Assembly (NCBI GenBank): GCA_020724025.1
Contig: DYHU01000053.1
Location: 1 to 17,026 of the forward strand
Length of the DNA stretch: 17,026 nt
DNA from: Syntrophorhabdus sp.
GTDB taxonomy: Bacteria; Desulfobacterota; BSN033; UBA1163
Direction: 5' to 3'
Under the pieces are notes generated by a model that had not been told where the DNA came from, made no database searches, and worked only from the letters and a program-made list of their open reading frames with translations. Positions 7,362 to 14,738 of the stretch are shown piece by piece. Position 1 is the first letter of the stretch; each line of letters begins with the position of its first letter. Position numbers and translations under genes: made by a program.

Positions 7362-7413
7362 TTTTATAGATTTTATAGTTTTTACCATTACTACAGTTTT
7401 TATAGTTTGTCAA
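7362..7413 (-). promoter_or_regulatory. Upstream region of the regulator: TTGACA box and three CTATAAAA repeats
   Basis: On the minus strand a consensus TTGACA lies at 7413-7408, with only a weak -10 match (TAATGG, 17 bp away). Three copies of CTATAAAA occur at 7405-7398, 7378-7371 and 7369-7362, the last just before the ribosome-binding site. They could be operators for autoregulation by the HTH protein, but AT-rich chance repetition is also possible. Confidence 0.4.
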
Positions 7414-7421
7414 GTAAAATA

Positions 7422-7449
7422 TGGGGTCACATCTTAAATATTAAATATT
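7422..7449. repeat. Left terminal inverted repeat of the RAYT element
   Basis: 28 bp, exact inverted match to 8495-8522. It begins TGGGGTCACATC and ends in an AT-rich AAATATT block. Confidence 0.9.
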
Positions 7450-7535
7450 GACATTATCCTTCTTTTTATTTATTCTCTTCTTGCTTCTCCAGTAAATATT
7501 TCTTTCACTAAATTATTAACGATGGAGTTAAAAAC

Positions 7536-8510
7536 ATGGCCAGACCATTACGCCTTGAATATCCAGGGGCCTTTTACCATGTGCTTAACCGGGGAAATAA
7601 CCGCGAGCACCTCTTTAGGAATGAAAGGGATAGAGAAAAATTTCTTGCCTTACTTGGAAAGGCAAAAGATCGCTTCTCTTTGGTGATCCATACTTATTGC
7701 CTAATGGATAACCATTACCATCTTCTGATTGAGACTAAAGAACCCAACCTGAGCCAGGCAATTCAGTGGCTTCATGTCAGCTATGCGGCTTATTTTAATA
7801 GAAGATATCAGCGTCCCGGCCATTTATTCCAAGGGAGATTCAAAGCTATTTTGATAGAGGCGGATGAGTATTTGAAACCTCTATCTCGATACATTCACCT
7901 CAATCCAGTCCGGGCAAAATTAGTCTCAACCCCAGATTTATATCTCTGGAGCAGTTATCGCGCTTTAATCGGTAAGACCAAAATTCCTCGGTTCCTGGAG
8001 GTAGATTGGTTGCTGTCCAGTTTTTGCGAAAAGAGAAAAGAGGCGATGCGGAGGTATAGGGTTTTTGTCGAAGGGATCGACATGACAAAACTAAAAAATC
8101 CGAATAAAGAAATCGTTGGCAGTTTTATTTTAGGGAGAGAACACTTTGTAAACTGGGTAAAAGAGACATTTCTCTCTGGAAGGGATGATAATAAGGAGAT
8201 ACCACAATTGAAGCAGCTCAAAACGAAGGCGGATCCGAGGGTGGTAGTGGAGGAGGTTTGCAAAGAGTTTGAGTGCTCAATGGAACAGGTCTTAAAAAAG
8301 GGGACAAAGAGAAACACAGCTCGGGAGGCAGCGATCTATCTCACAAAGGAGCTGAGCGGATTAACCTGCAGGGATCTGGGAATTTATTTCGGAGGTGTCA
8401 GCGGAGCTTTAATTACAATGATGGCTAATCGAATTGCCCAAAGGCAAATACGAGATCAGGTGCTTGAAGAAAGGATAGAGAAGATTAAAGAAAAAATATT
8501 TAATATTTAA
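7536..8510 (+). CDS. REP-associated tyrosine transposase (RAYT, Y1_Tnp) with DnaA-C-like tail
   Basis: A single-strand DNA transposase of 324 residues. The N-terminal 130 residues carry the RAYT signature: MARPLRLEYPGAFYHVLNRG at the start, the HUH metal site NHYHLL (H60, H62), GHLFQGRFK near 95-103, and the candidate catalytic tyrosine Y119 in SRYIHLNPV. Residues about 235-305 resemble the DNA-binding domain IV of DnaA: EEVCKEFECS, then AREAAIYLTKELSG, then LGIYFGGVSGALI. ATG at 7536 follows GGAG (7524-7527) at eight bases. The gene is intact. It lies between perfect inverted repeats, which marks it as the gene of a mobile unit. The unrelated REP family at 311, 5747 and 16930 may or may not be its substrate. 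Confidence 0.9.
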   Translation: MARPLRLEYPGAFYHVLNRGNNREHLFRNERDREKFLALLGKAKDRFSLVIHTYCLMDNHYHLLIETKEPNLSQAIQWLHVSYAAYFNRRYQRPGHLFQGRFKAILIEADEYLKPLSRYIHLNPVRAKLVSTPDLYLWSSYRALIGKTKIPRFLEVDWLLSSFCEKRKEAMRRYRVFVEGIDMTKLKNPNKEIVGSFILGREHFVNWVKETFLSGRDDNKEIPQLKQLKTKADPRVVVEEVCKEFECSMEQVLKKGTKRNTAREAAIYLTKELSGLTCRDLGIYFGGVSGALITMMANRIAQRQIRDQVLEERIEKIKEKIFNI

Positions 8511-8522
8511 GATGTGACCCCA
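8495..8522. repeat. Right terminal inverted repeat of the RAYT element
   Basis: 28 bp, exact inverted match to 7422-7449. On the plus strand it encodes the last codons of the transposase; on the minus strand it encodes the last seven residues (GSHLKY plus the preceding L) and stop of the FAD oxidoreductase. Confidence 0.9.
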
Positions 8523-10017
8523 ATTTCATATGGAGGATGGCCCTTGCTGAAAAGAGACCCGAAAGGCTGGCGCCCACGATCCCGTGGGAGGGTCGGGTAT
8601 AGTGACCCACCTGAAAGAGTCCGGGGATTGGAGTTTGATGAGAAGGCCTAAAATTTCCGATCTGCCAGGGCGTGGAGGCAAGGCCATACATGGCGCCCCG
8701 CTCATTTCCGGTATATCGCTCCAGCGTCAATGGAGTGGCCGCTTCATAAAAGAGGAGATGACTTCTTAAATCCGGAATCAACTTCGATTCCAACTGTAGG
8801 AGAATCTTCTGAGAAAACTCCCTTTTGATCCGGCGATAGGTCTCGGAATTCCCCGATCCCCATCTCTCCTGATAATGGTAAGGGGCGACCACAAGAACCT
8901 TCACAATGTGCTGCCCCTTCGGAGCCAGTGAAGGATCTAAAAGCGTCGGGATCGATACGATCAGGGTGGGGTTTTTCGGAATCTCGCCCCTTTGCATCAT
9001 CCGGTGCTCCTCTTCGAGATCGGAAAGGGAGCGAAGGTAGGTAAAATAGGGAAGGCCCATCTCTTTTAAATTCAAATCCGTTGCCAGATAAAGGATGAAG
9101 CAGGAGAGGGAATATTCGAATCGCCTCGTCTTTCTTAAGACAGGTTTTCGGAATTCGTGAGGAAGCAGTTTTGCCAGATGGTTCGGATTGATATTGGAAA
9201 TGATCAGGTCCGACTGGAATATCTTCCCGTCCTTGGTCAGGACCCCTTCAACCCTTCCGTCTTTGATGAGAATCTGATCCGCCTCTGTCCGAAGGGCGAT
9301 CTCTCCGCCGGAGCGAAGACAGGAATTGGCTACGGCTTCGGAAACCCTTCCCATCCCGCCCTTGGGATAGAAGACGCCCTCCATCAGGGCTTTGCTGATA
9401 AGGGTGGCGACAAAGAGAAAGGAGAGCCGTGAGGGCGGGTCCGTCACGGGAAGGGTGTGAAGGGCCATCTTGATCTCCCTTCCTCTGAAGAGACGGTCAA
9501 GAACAGTCTGATGAGTGGTCCGGTGAAAGCGTAGGAGATTTCTGAAGAAGAATGGAAAGAGGATCTTTCTGGCCGGAGTGATCCGGGAGTAGGACTTCAC
9601 TTCATCCCCAATCCGTTTCACCAGGGAAAGATAGTCCTTCAATCCCTTCTCTTCTTCTGGAAAGAGGTTGAGCAGTCCATCGGCATAGGAAGAAAACCCT
9701 CCTGTTTCGAGACGGACTTCAAAGCCGGGATAGATGTTTCTGATGTGCTGGACGGGGATAAACTCTATGGCCTCATGGGCATTGATCTCCCTCAGAATCT
9801 GATAAAACTCCCCTCCCTCCTGACATCCTCCAATGAATGCCCCTGTCGCATCAAGGGTATATTCTCTCCTTTTGAAGGAGACGACATAGCCTCCCGCCTG
9901 TTTCTCTTTTTCGAGGAGAAGGACTCTCCATCCCCTTCTTGCAAGAAGGGCACCGGCGGTCAGCCCTCCCATTCCTGCCCCGATGATGATGGCGCCATAT
10001 CTCTTATTGTTCGCCAT
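8500..10017 (-). CDS. CrtI/RetSat-like FAD-dependent oxidoreductase
   Basis: A 505-residue flavoprotein of the phytoene desaturase/all-trans-retinol saturase family, which oxidises or reduces conjugated isoprenoid or related lipid double bonds. The FAD-binding Rossmann motif GAGMGGLTAG lies at 13-22 with E36 at the end of the second strand (VLLLEKEKQAGG). The family pattern VFYPKGGMGRVSEAV occurs near 215-230, and the C-terminal FAD motif PGLFQVGHYTRPSHGIVGAS near 465-485. ATG at 10017 overlaps the end of the upstream RND gene by 14 bp, so the two are probably co-translated. The last seven residues and stop lie inside the right inverted repeat of the RAYT element. The core motifs are complete, so the protein should fold. 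The exact substrate is not determined by the sequence; no carotenoid synthase is in the window. Confidence 0.75.
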   Translation of the reverse strand: MANNKRYGAIIIGAGMGGLTAGALLARRGWRVLLLEKEKQAGGYVVSFKRREYTLDATGAFIGGCQEGGEFYQILREINAHEAIEFIPVQHIRNIYPGFEVRLETGGFSSYADGLLNLFPEEEKGLKDYLSLVKRIGDEVKSYSRITPARKILFPFFFRNLLRFHRTTHQTVLDRLFRGREIKMALHTLPVTDPPSRLSFLFVATLISKALMEGVFYPKGGMGRVSEAVANSCLRSGGEIALRTEADQILIKDGRVEGVLTKDGKIFQSDLIISNINPNHLAKLLPHEFRKPVLRKTRRFEYSLSCFILYLATDLNLKEMGLPYFTYLRSLSDLEEEHRMMQRGEIPKNPTLIVSIPTLLDPSLAPKGQHIVKVLVVAPYHYQERWGSGNSETYRRIKREFSQKILLQLESKLIPDLRSHLLFYEAATPLTLERYTGNERGAMYGLASTPWQIGNFRPSHQTPIPGLFQVGHYTRPSHGIVGASLSGLFSARAILHMKLGSHLKY

Positions 10018-12520
10018 GCCTGCCTTTCCAGAGAATGAGAATCGTCGGAAGAAAAGAGAGGGAGGCGATCAAACAGAATCCCATTCCTAAAATGGTCACC
10101 CATCCCATCGCGGAGAGGGCCTGATACCGGGCAGTGACCAGCGAGCCGAACCCGAGGATCGTGGTAAGGGTGCACATCGTCATGGCCCTTCCAGTGGTGC
10201 GCAAGGCGTGGATGGGATCTTTCCCCCCTCCTTCTAAATAGCGGTGCATCAGATGAATGGAGTTATCGATGCCCATTCCGATGATCATGGGCAGGATGAC
10301 CGCATTGACGAAATTAATCCGGATTTTCAGGAGGGACATCGCCCCCAACATCCAGATCAGTCCCATCACCAGAGGCATCAGGATAAAAAGGGTGATTTTC
10401 CATCTTCTGAAATGGGAGAAGACGAGAAGGAGAATGATCAAGAGTGAAACCGGCGTGAGGAGAAAAAGGTCCTCCCGGACCACCCGGAGGATCTCCGATT
10501 CCACCCTTTCAGGACCCGTTGCCGAAAGACCCGGCACCCCCTTCTCCAATTGATCCAGCGCAAGATTTCCCTTTTGATAGTAGAGATGAGAGACGACCCG
10601 ATAGGTCTCCCCCTTCTGAATGAGAAAGGGCTCGATCCCTTTCCGCAAGGGGCTCTGTTTGATGGCGGCGATGAGGGTTTCGGGCGAATGGATCTTCTCG
10701 TTGCCCAGGCTCATCTGTTCAAGGCTCTGAAGGAGACCCCGAAACCCGCTCACTTCAAAACCATTCTCATTTAGGGCGTTGATCAAATCCCTTCTCACCC
10801 TCTTCAGGTCGATCGACTGCCGGATCGCCTCTGCTCTCCTCTTCTGCTCTTCCGGGGAGGGAATGAACCGGCAGAGGGAGACGAAGGAATCGATCTTCCC
10901 CTCCTTCTGAAACCTCTCAAAGAGTTTGATCGCCTCTTCTTCTTTGGCTAAAAGTGCAGTCAGATCCTTACCTTCATGGATGGCTAAAGCCTCAAGCTTT
11001 CTTCCTCCAAAGACCCTGGCCATCCGGTCCAGGACTTCAAGCGATTTTATCTCCTTTGGCCTCAGATTTCTGAAATCCCTTTCCACCTCCATCCGGAAAG
11101 CGAAAAAGAGAAAAAAGAGGGTTACTCCGATCAGGACGAAAAAAGTCAACAGGCTCCTCCTCTCAAGAAAGGAAGAGAGGTGATCGAAGCGCAGGGTCTG
11201 AAGCGCTCGATAGGAGTAGGCCTTCTTTCTCCGGTCGATCCAGATGAGAAAGGAGGGAAGGACAAAGTAGATGCAGAGGAGTGCGCAGAGGAGGCCCGTC
11301 GAGACGAGGAAAGCCAATTCTACGATCCCCCTGACCCTGGAGAAATAGAGGGCTCCAAAGGCGAAGATCGTGGTGAAGGCTCCTGTCCAGATCCCTGATC
11401 CTGTCTCAATGAGCGTGATTTCAATGGCGTCGGAGACATCCCTTCCCGATGCCCTCTCCTGGTGGTAGCGGTCATAGAGATGGACAGCGAAATCAATCCC
11501 GAGGCCCACCAGGATCGCCGCAAAAGCGCTCGTGAGAATGTTCAAACTTCCCACGGTGAGGGAGGCAATCCCCATGGTCAGATGGATTCCCCCAATGAGG
11601 GGAAGACCGACGAAGAGGAGGGTGACCCATCTACGGTAGACAAAGAGGAAGAGGAGGAGGACGAGGATGAGGGAGGTGATGAAGGAAGTCTGCATATCGA
11701 ATCGAAGGGTCTTTGCCTCGGCTGTGGCAATGGGATGGGCTCCGGTGAAAGAGATCAAGACATTTTTTCGATCTGTGTAAGAGACCAATCTGTTTAATGC
11801 CTCCATCAGGGAGTACGAAAAGGGGAGATCCGTTGCAGGCCTGACAGGCTCGGTTATGATCAAAAGGGTTTTTCCGTCTTTCGAGAGAAAGAGAGGACTC
11901 GACTCATCGAACTCCATGCCCTTCACCCCTGCCCTCCACTTTTCCATGAAGAGCCAGCGCATCTCAAGGGGATCGATCTGGATCAGGTCCTTCATGGCAA
12001 AGGAGGCCTGGCTGACGAGAACCCTTCTGTTCTTTCGGATCTGCTTTGTAATCTCCTCCTCACTCCACCTCTCCTTCAATTTTGAAATATCCTCTCCATT
12101 GAGGAAGAGATACGGGTGGGTGAGAAAGAGGGTGAGAGCGGGTTTGGCCCTATCCAGGTCTTCCGGTTCTATCTTCTGGTAACGGATGCTCTTGAAGGCT
12201 TTCTTCCCGGAGACCTCCATGCCCCTCAACTCCTCTGCAACTCTTACCCCCGAATCGATAAAGTCCCGGGCAGGGGTCCCTTCTTCCCTCTCCAGGAGAA
12301 CGAAGAGGAGGTCGAATGTCCCTGTCTCCTTCAGGTTCTCCATATAGAGTTTGATCGGACCTTTCTCGGCAGGAAAGAGCTTCAGGAAATCGGGATCGAA
12401 TCGAAGGCTACCTGTGAGGAGAAAGGCCACCCCAAAGAGGGCGAGGAAGATGAGAAGGATCTTCCGATGGTGATGAAGAGAGAGATGGGCAATCCCTTTG
12501 AGTATCCGCTTTCGCATCAT
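10004..12520 (-). CDS. MMPL/RND-superfamily inner-membrane transporter
   Basis: An 838-residue proton-driven permease with two equivalent halves. A first membrane segment (about 20-38) is followed by an extracytoplasmic region (about 40-275) and a membrane bundle (278-430). A second single segment (456-475) is followed by another soluble region (478-680) and a bundle (685-832). Each bundle has the family signature: GLGIDFAVHLYDRY at 339-352 and GMGIDNSIHLMHRY at 748-761, with the conserved aspartates D343 and D752. The length and layout fit MMPL/SSD-like lipid exporters, including the hopanoid-type HpnN family, rather than AcrB-type pumps (over 1000 residues). No membrane-fusion or outer-membrane partner is nearby. 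It heads a two-gene unit with the FAD oxidoreductase, suggesting transport of a lipid or isoprenoid. The substrate is inferred only. Confidence 0.8.
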   Translation of the reverse strand: MMRKRILKGIAHLSLHHHRKILLIFLALFGVAFLLTGSLRFDPDFLKLFPAEKGPIKLYMENLKETGTFDLLFVLLEREEGTPARDFIDSGVRVAEELRGMEVSGKKAFKSIRYQKIEPEDLDRAKPALTLFLTHPYLFLNGEDISKLKERWSEEEITKQIRKNRRVLVSQASFAMKDLIQIDPLEMRWLFMEKWRAGVKGMEFDESSPLFLSKDGKTLLIITEPVRPATDLPFSYSLMEALNRLVSYTDRKNVLISFTGAHPIATAEAKTLRFDMQTSFITSLILVLLLFLFVYRRWVTLLFVGLPLIGGIHLTMGIASLTVGSLNILTSAFAAILVGLGIDFAVHLYDRYHQERASGRDVSDAIEITLIETGSGIWTGAFTTIFAFGALYFSRVRGIVELAFLVSTGLLCALLCIYFVLPSFLIWIDRRKKAYSYRALQTLRFDHLSSFLERRSLLTFFVLIGVTLFFLFFAFRMEVERDFRNLRPKEIKSLEVLDRMARVFGGRKLEALAIHEGKDLTALLAKEEEAIKLFERFQKEGKIDSFVSLCRFIPSPEEQKRRAEAIRQSIDLKRVRRDLINALNENGFEVSGFRGLLQSLEQMSLGNEKIHSPETLIAAIKQSPLRKGIEPFLIQKGETYRVVSHLYYQKGNLALDQLEKGVPGLSATGPERVESEILRVVREDLFLLTPVSLLIILLLVFSHFRRWKITLFILMPLVMGLIWMLGAMSLLKIRINFVNAVILPMIIGMGIDNSIHLMHRYLEGGGKDPIHALRTTGRAMTMCTLTTILGFGSLVTARYQALSAMGWVTILGMGFCLIASLSFLPTILILWKGRHGEQ

Positions 12521-12558
12521 TGAAAAACTTCAACCTTCGTTTAGCGAGATGAAAGGGA

Positions 12559-12564
12559 TTATAA
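12559..12564 (-). promoter_or_regulatory. Candidate -10 box for the RND/oxidoreductase pair
   Basis: A perfect TATAAT on the minus strand, 38 bp upstream of the RND start, in the 104-bp gap between divergent genes. The matching -35 region is poor (TTTCCT at 17 bp). Confidence 0.45.
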
Positions 12565-12624
12565 CAGAAGCGTATCGAATAGGAAAATCGTAATCATGAA
12601 AAAGCCCTTTACAAGAAAGACCCG

Positions 12625-13794
12625 ATGGAATTAAAATGCGAGGCCATGGGCATTAGAAAGATAATAAGTCGTGATTTTCTTCTCACCTTCTCTGCTCAAC
12701 TGACCTTCTCCTCCTCCCTCTTCATTCTCATCCCCACCCTTCCGATCTACCTTTCAAGGCTGGGGTCCGCCGAAACAGAGATCGGAATTCTGATCGGAAT
12801 CTCCAGCGTCTCCTCTCTCATCCTGAGACCCTTTATCGGAAGGGCCCTTTTACGAACCCCGGAAAGAAATTTCATGCTCGTGGGCTCTCTCTTCTTCATC
12901 CTCTGCTCCATCGCCTATATCTTTCTGCTCCCTTTCTGGCCTTTCTTAATGATTCGGGTCCTTCAGGGATTTGGGTTTGCACTCTTCTATACGGCATCGA
13001 CCACTTTCATCGCCAATATCAGTCCGGATGCTCACCGGGGGCAGAGCCTCAGCTATTTCTTTTTGGCCTTCAATTTTGCTTTTGCTCTGGCGCCTTCCTT
13101 CGGGATGTTCCTGATCAACCAATTCAATTTTACCTTCCTCTTTCTGGTCTGCACGGCCCTTTCCATTTGCTCCCTATTCTTCTCCATCCGATTGAAAGAG
13201 AGGAGGGAAAATGCTCCGGAGGCTCCACCGACGGAGGATCGGTCCCTTCTCAACCGAAAGGCTCTTCCACCCGCCATCATGGCCTTCTTCACTCATATTA
13301 TCTGGGGAGCGTTAACCGCTTTCTTTCCTCTTTATGCTCTGGAGCATGGAATGAGCAATCCCGGACTTTTTTTTGCGGCATTTGCCACCATGTTGATTCT
13401 GGGCCGCACTTTCGGCGGAAGGATACTGGACCTCTACAGCAGGGAAAAGGTGATTTTCCCCTGCCTGCTTACCTATATTATGGCAACGGTCATCCTCGCC
13501 TTCTCGAAAACAACACCCATGTTTATTCTGGTCGCCATCATCTGGGGCGCTGGAAATGCCTTTGCCTTCCCGGCTTTCGTTGCCTATGCGATCGATCTCG
13601 CCGGTCCCTCCCGGGGGCCAGCGCTGGGGACATTCACAGCCCTTTCTGATCTGGGGGTTGGGCTGGGCGCTGTGATCATGGGCATTGTCCTCCGTTTGAC
13701 CAACTTTCAGACGATGTTTCTCTGCCTGGCGTTCACGGGTATCATCAATTTTATTTACTTCTATCTCTTCGTGATGAAAAAGGCGAAAACTTGA
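12625..13794 (+). CDS. Major facilitator superfamily (MFS) transporter
   Basis: A 389-residue inner-membrane carrier with about 12 hydrophobic segments and a charged cytoplasmic loop at about 190-213 dividing the two six-helix halves. The loop between segments 2 and 3 has the motif A remnant RPFIGRALLRTPERN (68-82). A second, similar loop in the other half reads GRTFGGRILDLYSREK. These features support an MFS drug/metabolite exporter class, but the substrate cannot be read. The start is uncertain: ATG at 12625 has a weak AAGA site, whereas ATG at 12646 (MGIRKIISRD) would drop seven residues and has a GAGG close upstream. It is the first gene of a plus-strand run with a lipid kinase 33 bp downstream, and is divergent from the RND gene. 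Confidence 0.8.
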   Translation: MELKCEAMGIRKIISRDFLLTFSAQLTFSSSLFILIPTLPIYLSRLGSAETEIGILIGISSVSSLILRPFIGRALLRTPERNFMLVGSLFFILCSIAYIFLLPFWPFLMIRVLQGFGFALFYTASTTFIANISPDAHRGQSLSYFFLAFNFAFALAPSFGMFLINQFNFTFLFLVCTALSICSLFFSIRLKERRENAPEAPPTEDRSLLNRKALPPAIMAFFTHIIWGALTAFFPLYALEHGMSNPGLFFAAFATMLILGRTFGGRILDLYSREKVIFPCLLTYIMATVILAFSKTTPMFILVAIIWGAGNAFAFPAFVAYAIDLAGPSRGPALGTFTALSDLGVGLGAVIMGIVLRLTNFQTMFLCLAFTGIINFIYFYLFVMKKAKT

Positions 13795-13827
13795 CAGGGC
13801 CATTGATATGATGGAGCAGGTCGAAAG

Positions 13828-14738
13828 ATGAGAATATTAGTGATCGTAAATCCTGTGGCGGGGGCCGGTAAAACCCTCCGTCTTCTCCCCAGAATCAAAC
13901 GCTGGCTCTCCGAATCCCCTCACGAATTTCTGTTCGTAATCCCGGAGTCACCGGAGGAGATGCGCTCAGAGATACTCAATGCCTCTGCACAAGGAATCGA
14001 CGCCATCCTCCTTTCAGGAGGTGACGGAACGGTCCATCAGGCCCTTCCGGCCATAGCGGAAACGGACATTCCATTCGGCTTCTTGCCCTGTGGCCGGGGA
14101 ACGATTTTGCCAGGAATATTGGTTTGCCGATGGATGTGAAAAAAAATTGTTCCCTGCTCTTCAACCCGTCATTTCGTAAACTCGATTTGCCAAGCATCAA
14201 TCAAAAGATTCCTTTTGTGGCCATTGCCTATGTCGGCTTTGACGCGGAGGTGAGCAGGTTGGCCAATGACCGAAAAGGCTATTTCGATGGTACGTTAGGT
14301 TATGTCGTCTGTGTTCTAAAAGCGTTAAAGAATTTTAAACCCTTTGAAATTGAGATCACTATTGATGATCAAACCTGGAGAGAACGCGTGATGATGGTAG
14401 CCGTTGCCAATGCCCCGTTTTATGGAGGAGGTATGAAAATTGCCCCTCAGGCCATCATGGACGATGGGATATTGAACATCTGTATGGTGAAAGAGATTCC
14501 CAAATGGGAACTCCTTCAACAATTCCCGAAAGTGTTCAAGGGCACCCATATCTCCCATCCAAAGATCATGATGGCGACTGGAAAAAGAATTAAACTCATC
14601 TCGGAGGAAAAGAGGGATATCTTTGCGGATGGAGAATATGCAGGAAGTCTGCCGGCGGAGTGCACGATCGGGAGTCAGACCGTCAAAGTTCTGGTTCCCA
14701 ATTTTCTAAACAACAGGGGGAAAAATGAAAACAGATAA
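13828..14738 (+). pseudogene. Diacylglycerol/lipid kinase (YegS/DgkB-like), broken by a one-base deletion
   Basis: Two overlapping frames make up one lipid kinase. The first (13828-14139) has the nucleotide-binding start MRILVIVNPVAGAGKT and the GGDGT motif (LLSGGDGTVHQAL). The second carries the C-terminal half, with YVGFDAEVSRL, ANAPFYGGGMKIAPQA and IFADGEYA motifs of the family. At 14099-14102 the sequence reads GGGGAACGATTTTGCC; one extra A would restore CGRGNDFARNIGLPMD, the conserved continuation, and join the frames into about 303 residues, the usual family size. As read, the first frame ends in 11 out-of-frame residues. These enzymes phosphorylate diacylglycerol or related lipids with ATP at the membrane. 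Either an assembly error in a short A run or a recent inactivation explains it; neither can be excluded. The end overlaps the next gene by 14 bp. Confidence 0.85.

Larger units (their letters stand above)
7422..8522 (+). mobile_element. RAYT element with perfect 28-bp terminal inverted repeats
   Basis: A 1101-bp unit. The ends at 7422-7449 (starts TGGGGTCACATCTTAAATAT) and 8495-8522 (ends TTTAAGATGTGACCCCA) are exact inverted copies over 28 bp, and the match stops at the next base on both the inner and outer sides. It contains one gene, a Y1-type transposase. No target-site duplication is seen at the outer edges, which fits HUH single-strand transposition. The right repeat contains the stop codons of both the transposase and the neighbouring minus-strand oxidoreductase. 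The unit interrupts an otherwise all-minus gene run (12520 to 1). Confidence 0.8.

Noticed and set aside
7422..8522. The element as a classical DDE insertion sequence
   Set aside because: The gene is an HUH Y1 transposase with no DDE motifs, and no target-site duplication is visible.
10244..11797. Several plus-strand frames rich in charged residues
   Set aside because: They are antisense shadows of the RND transporter, whose membrane motifs and length are convincing.
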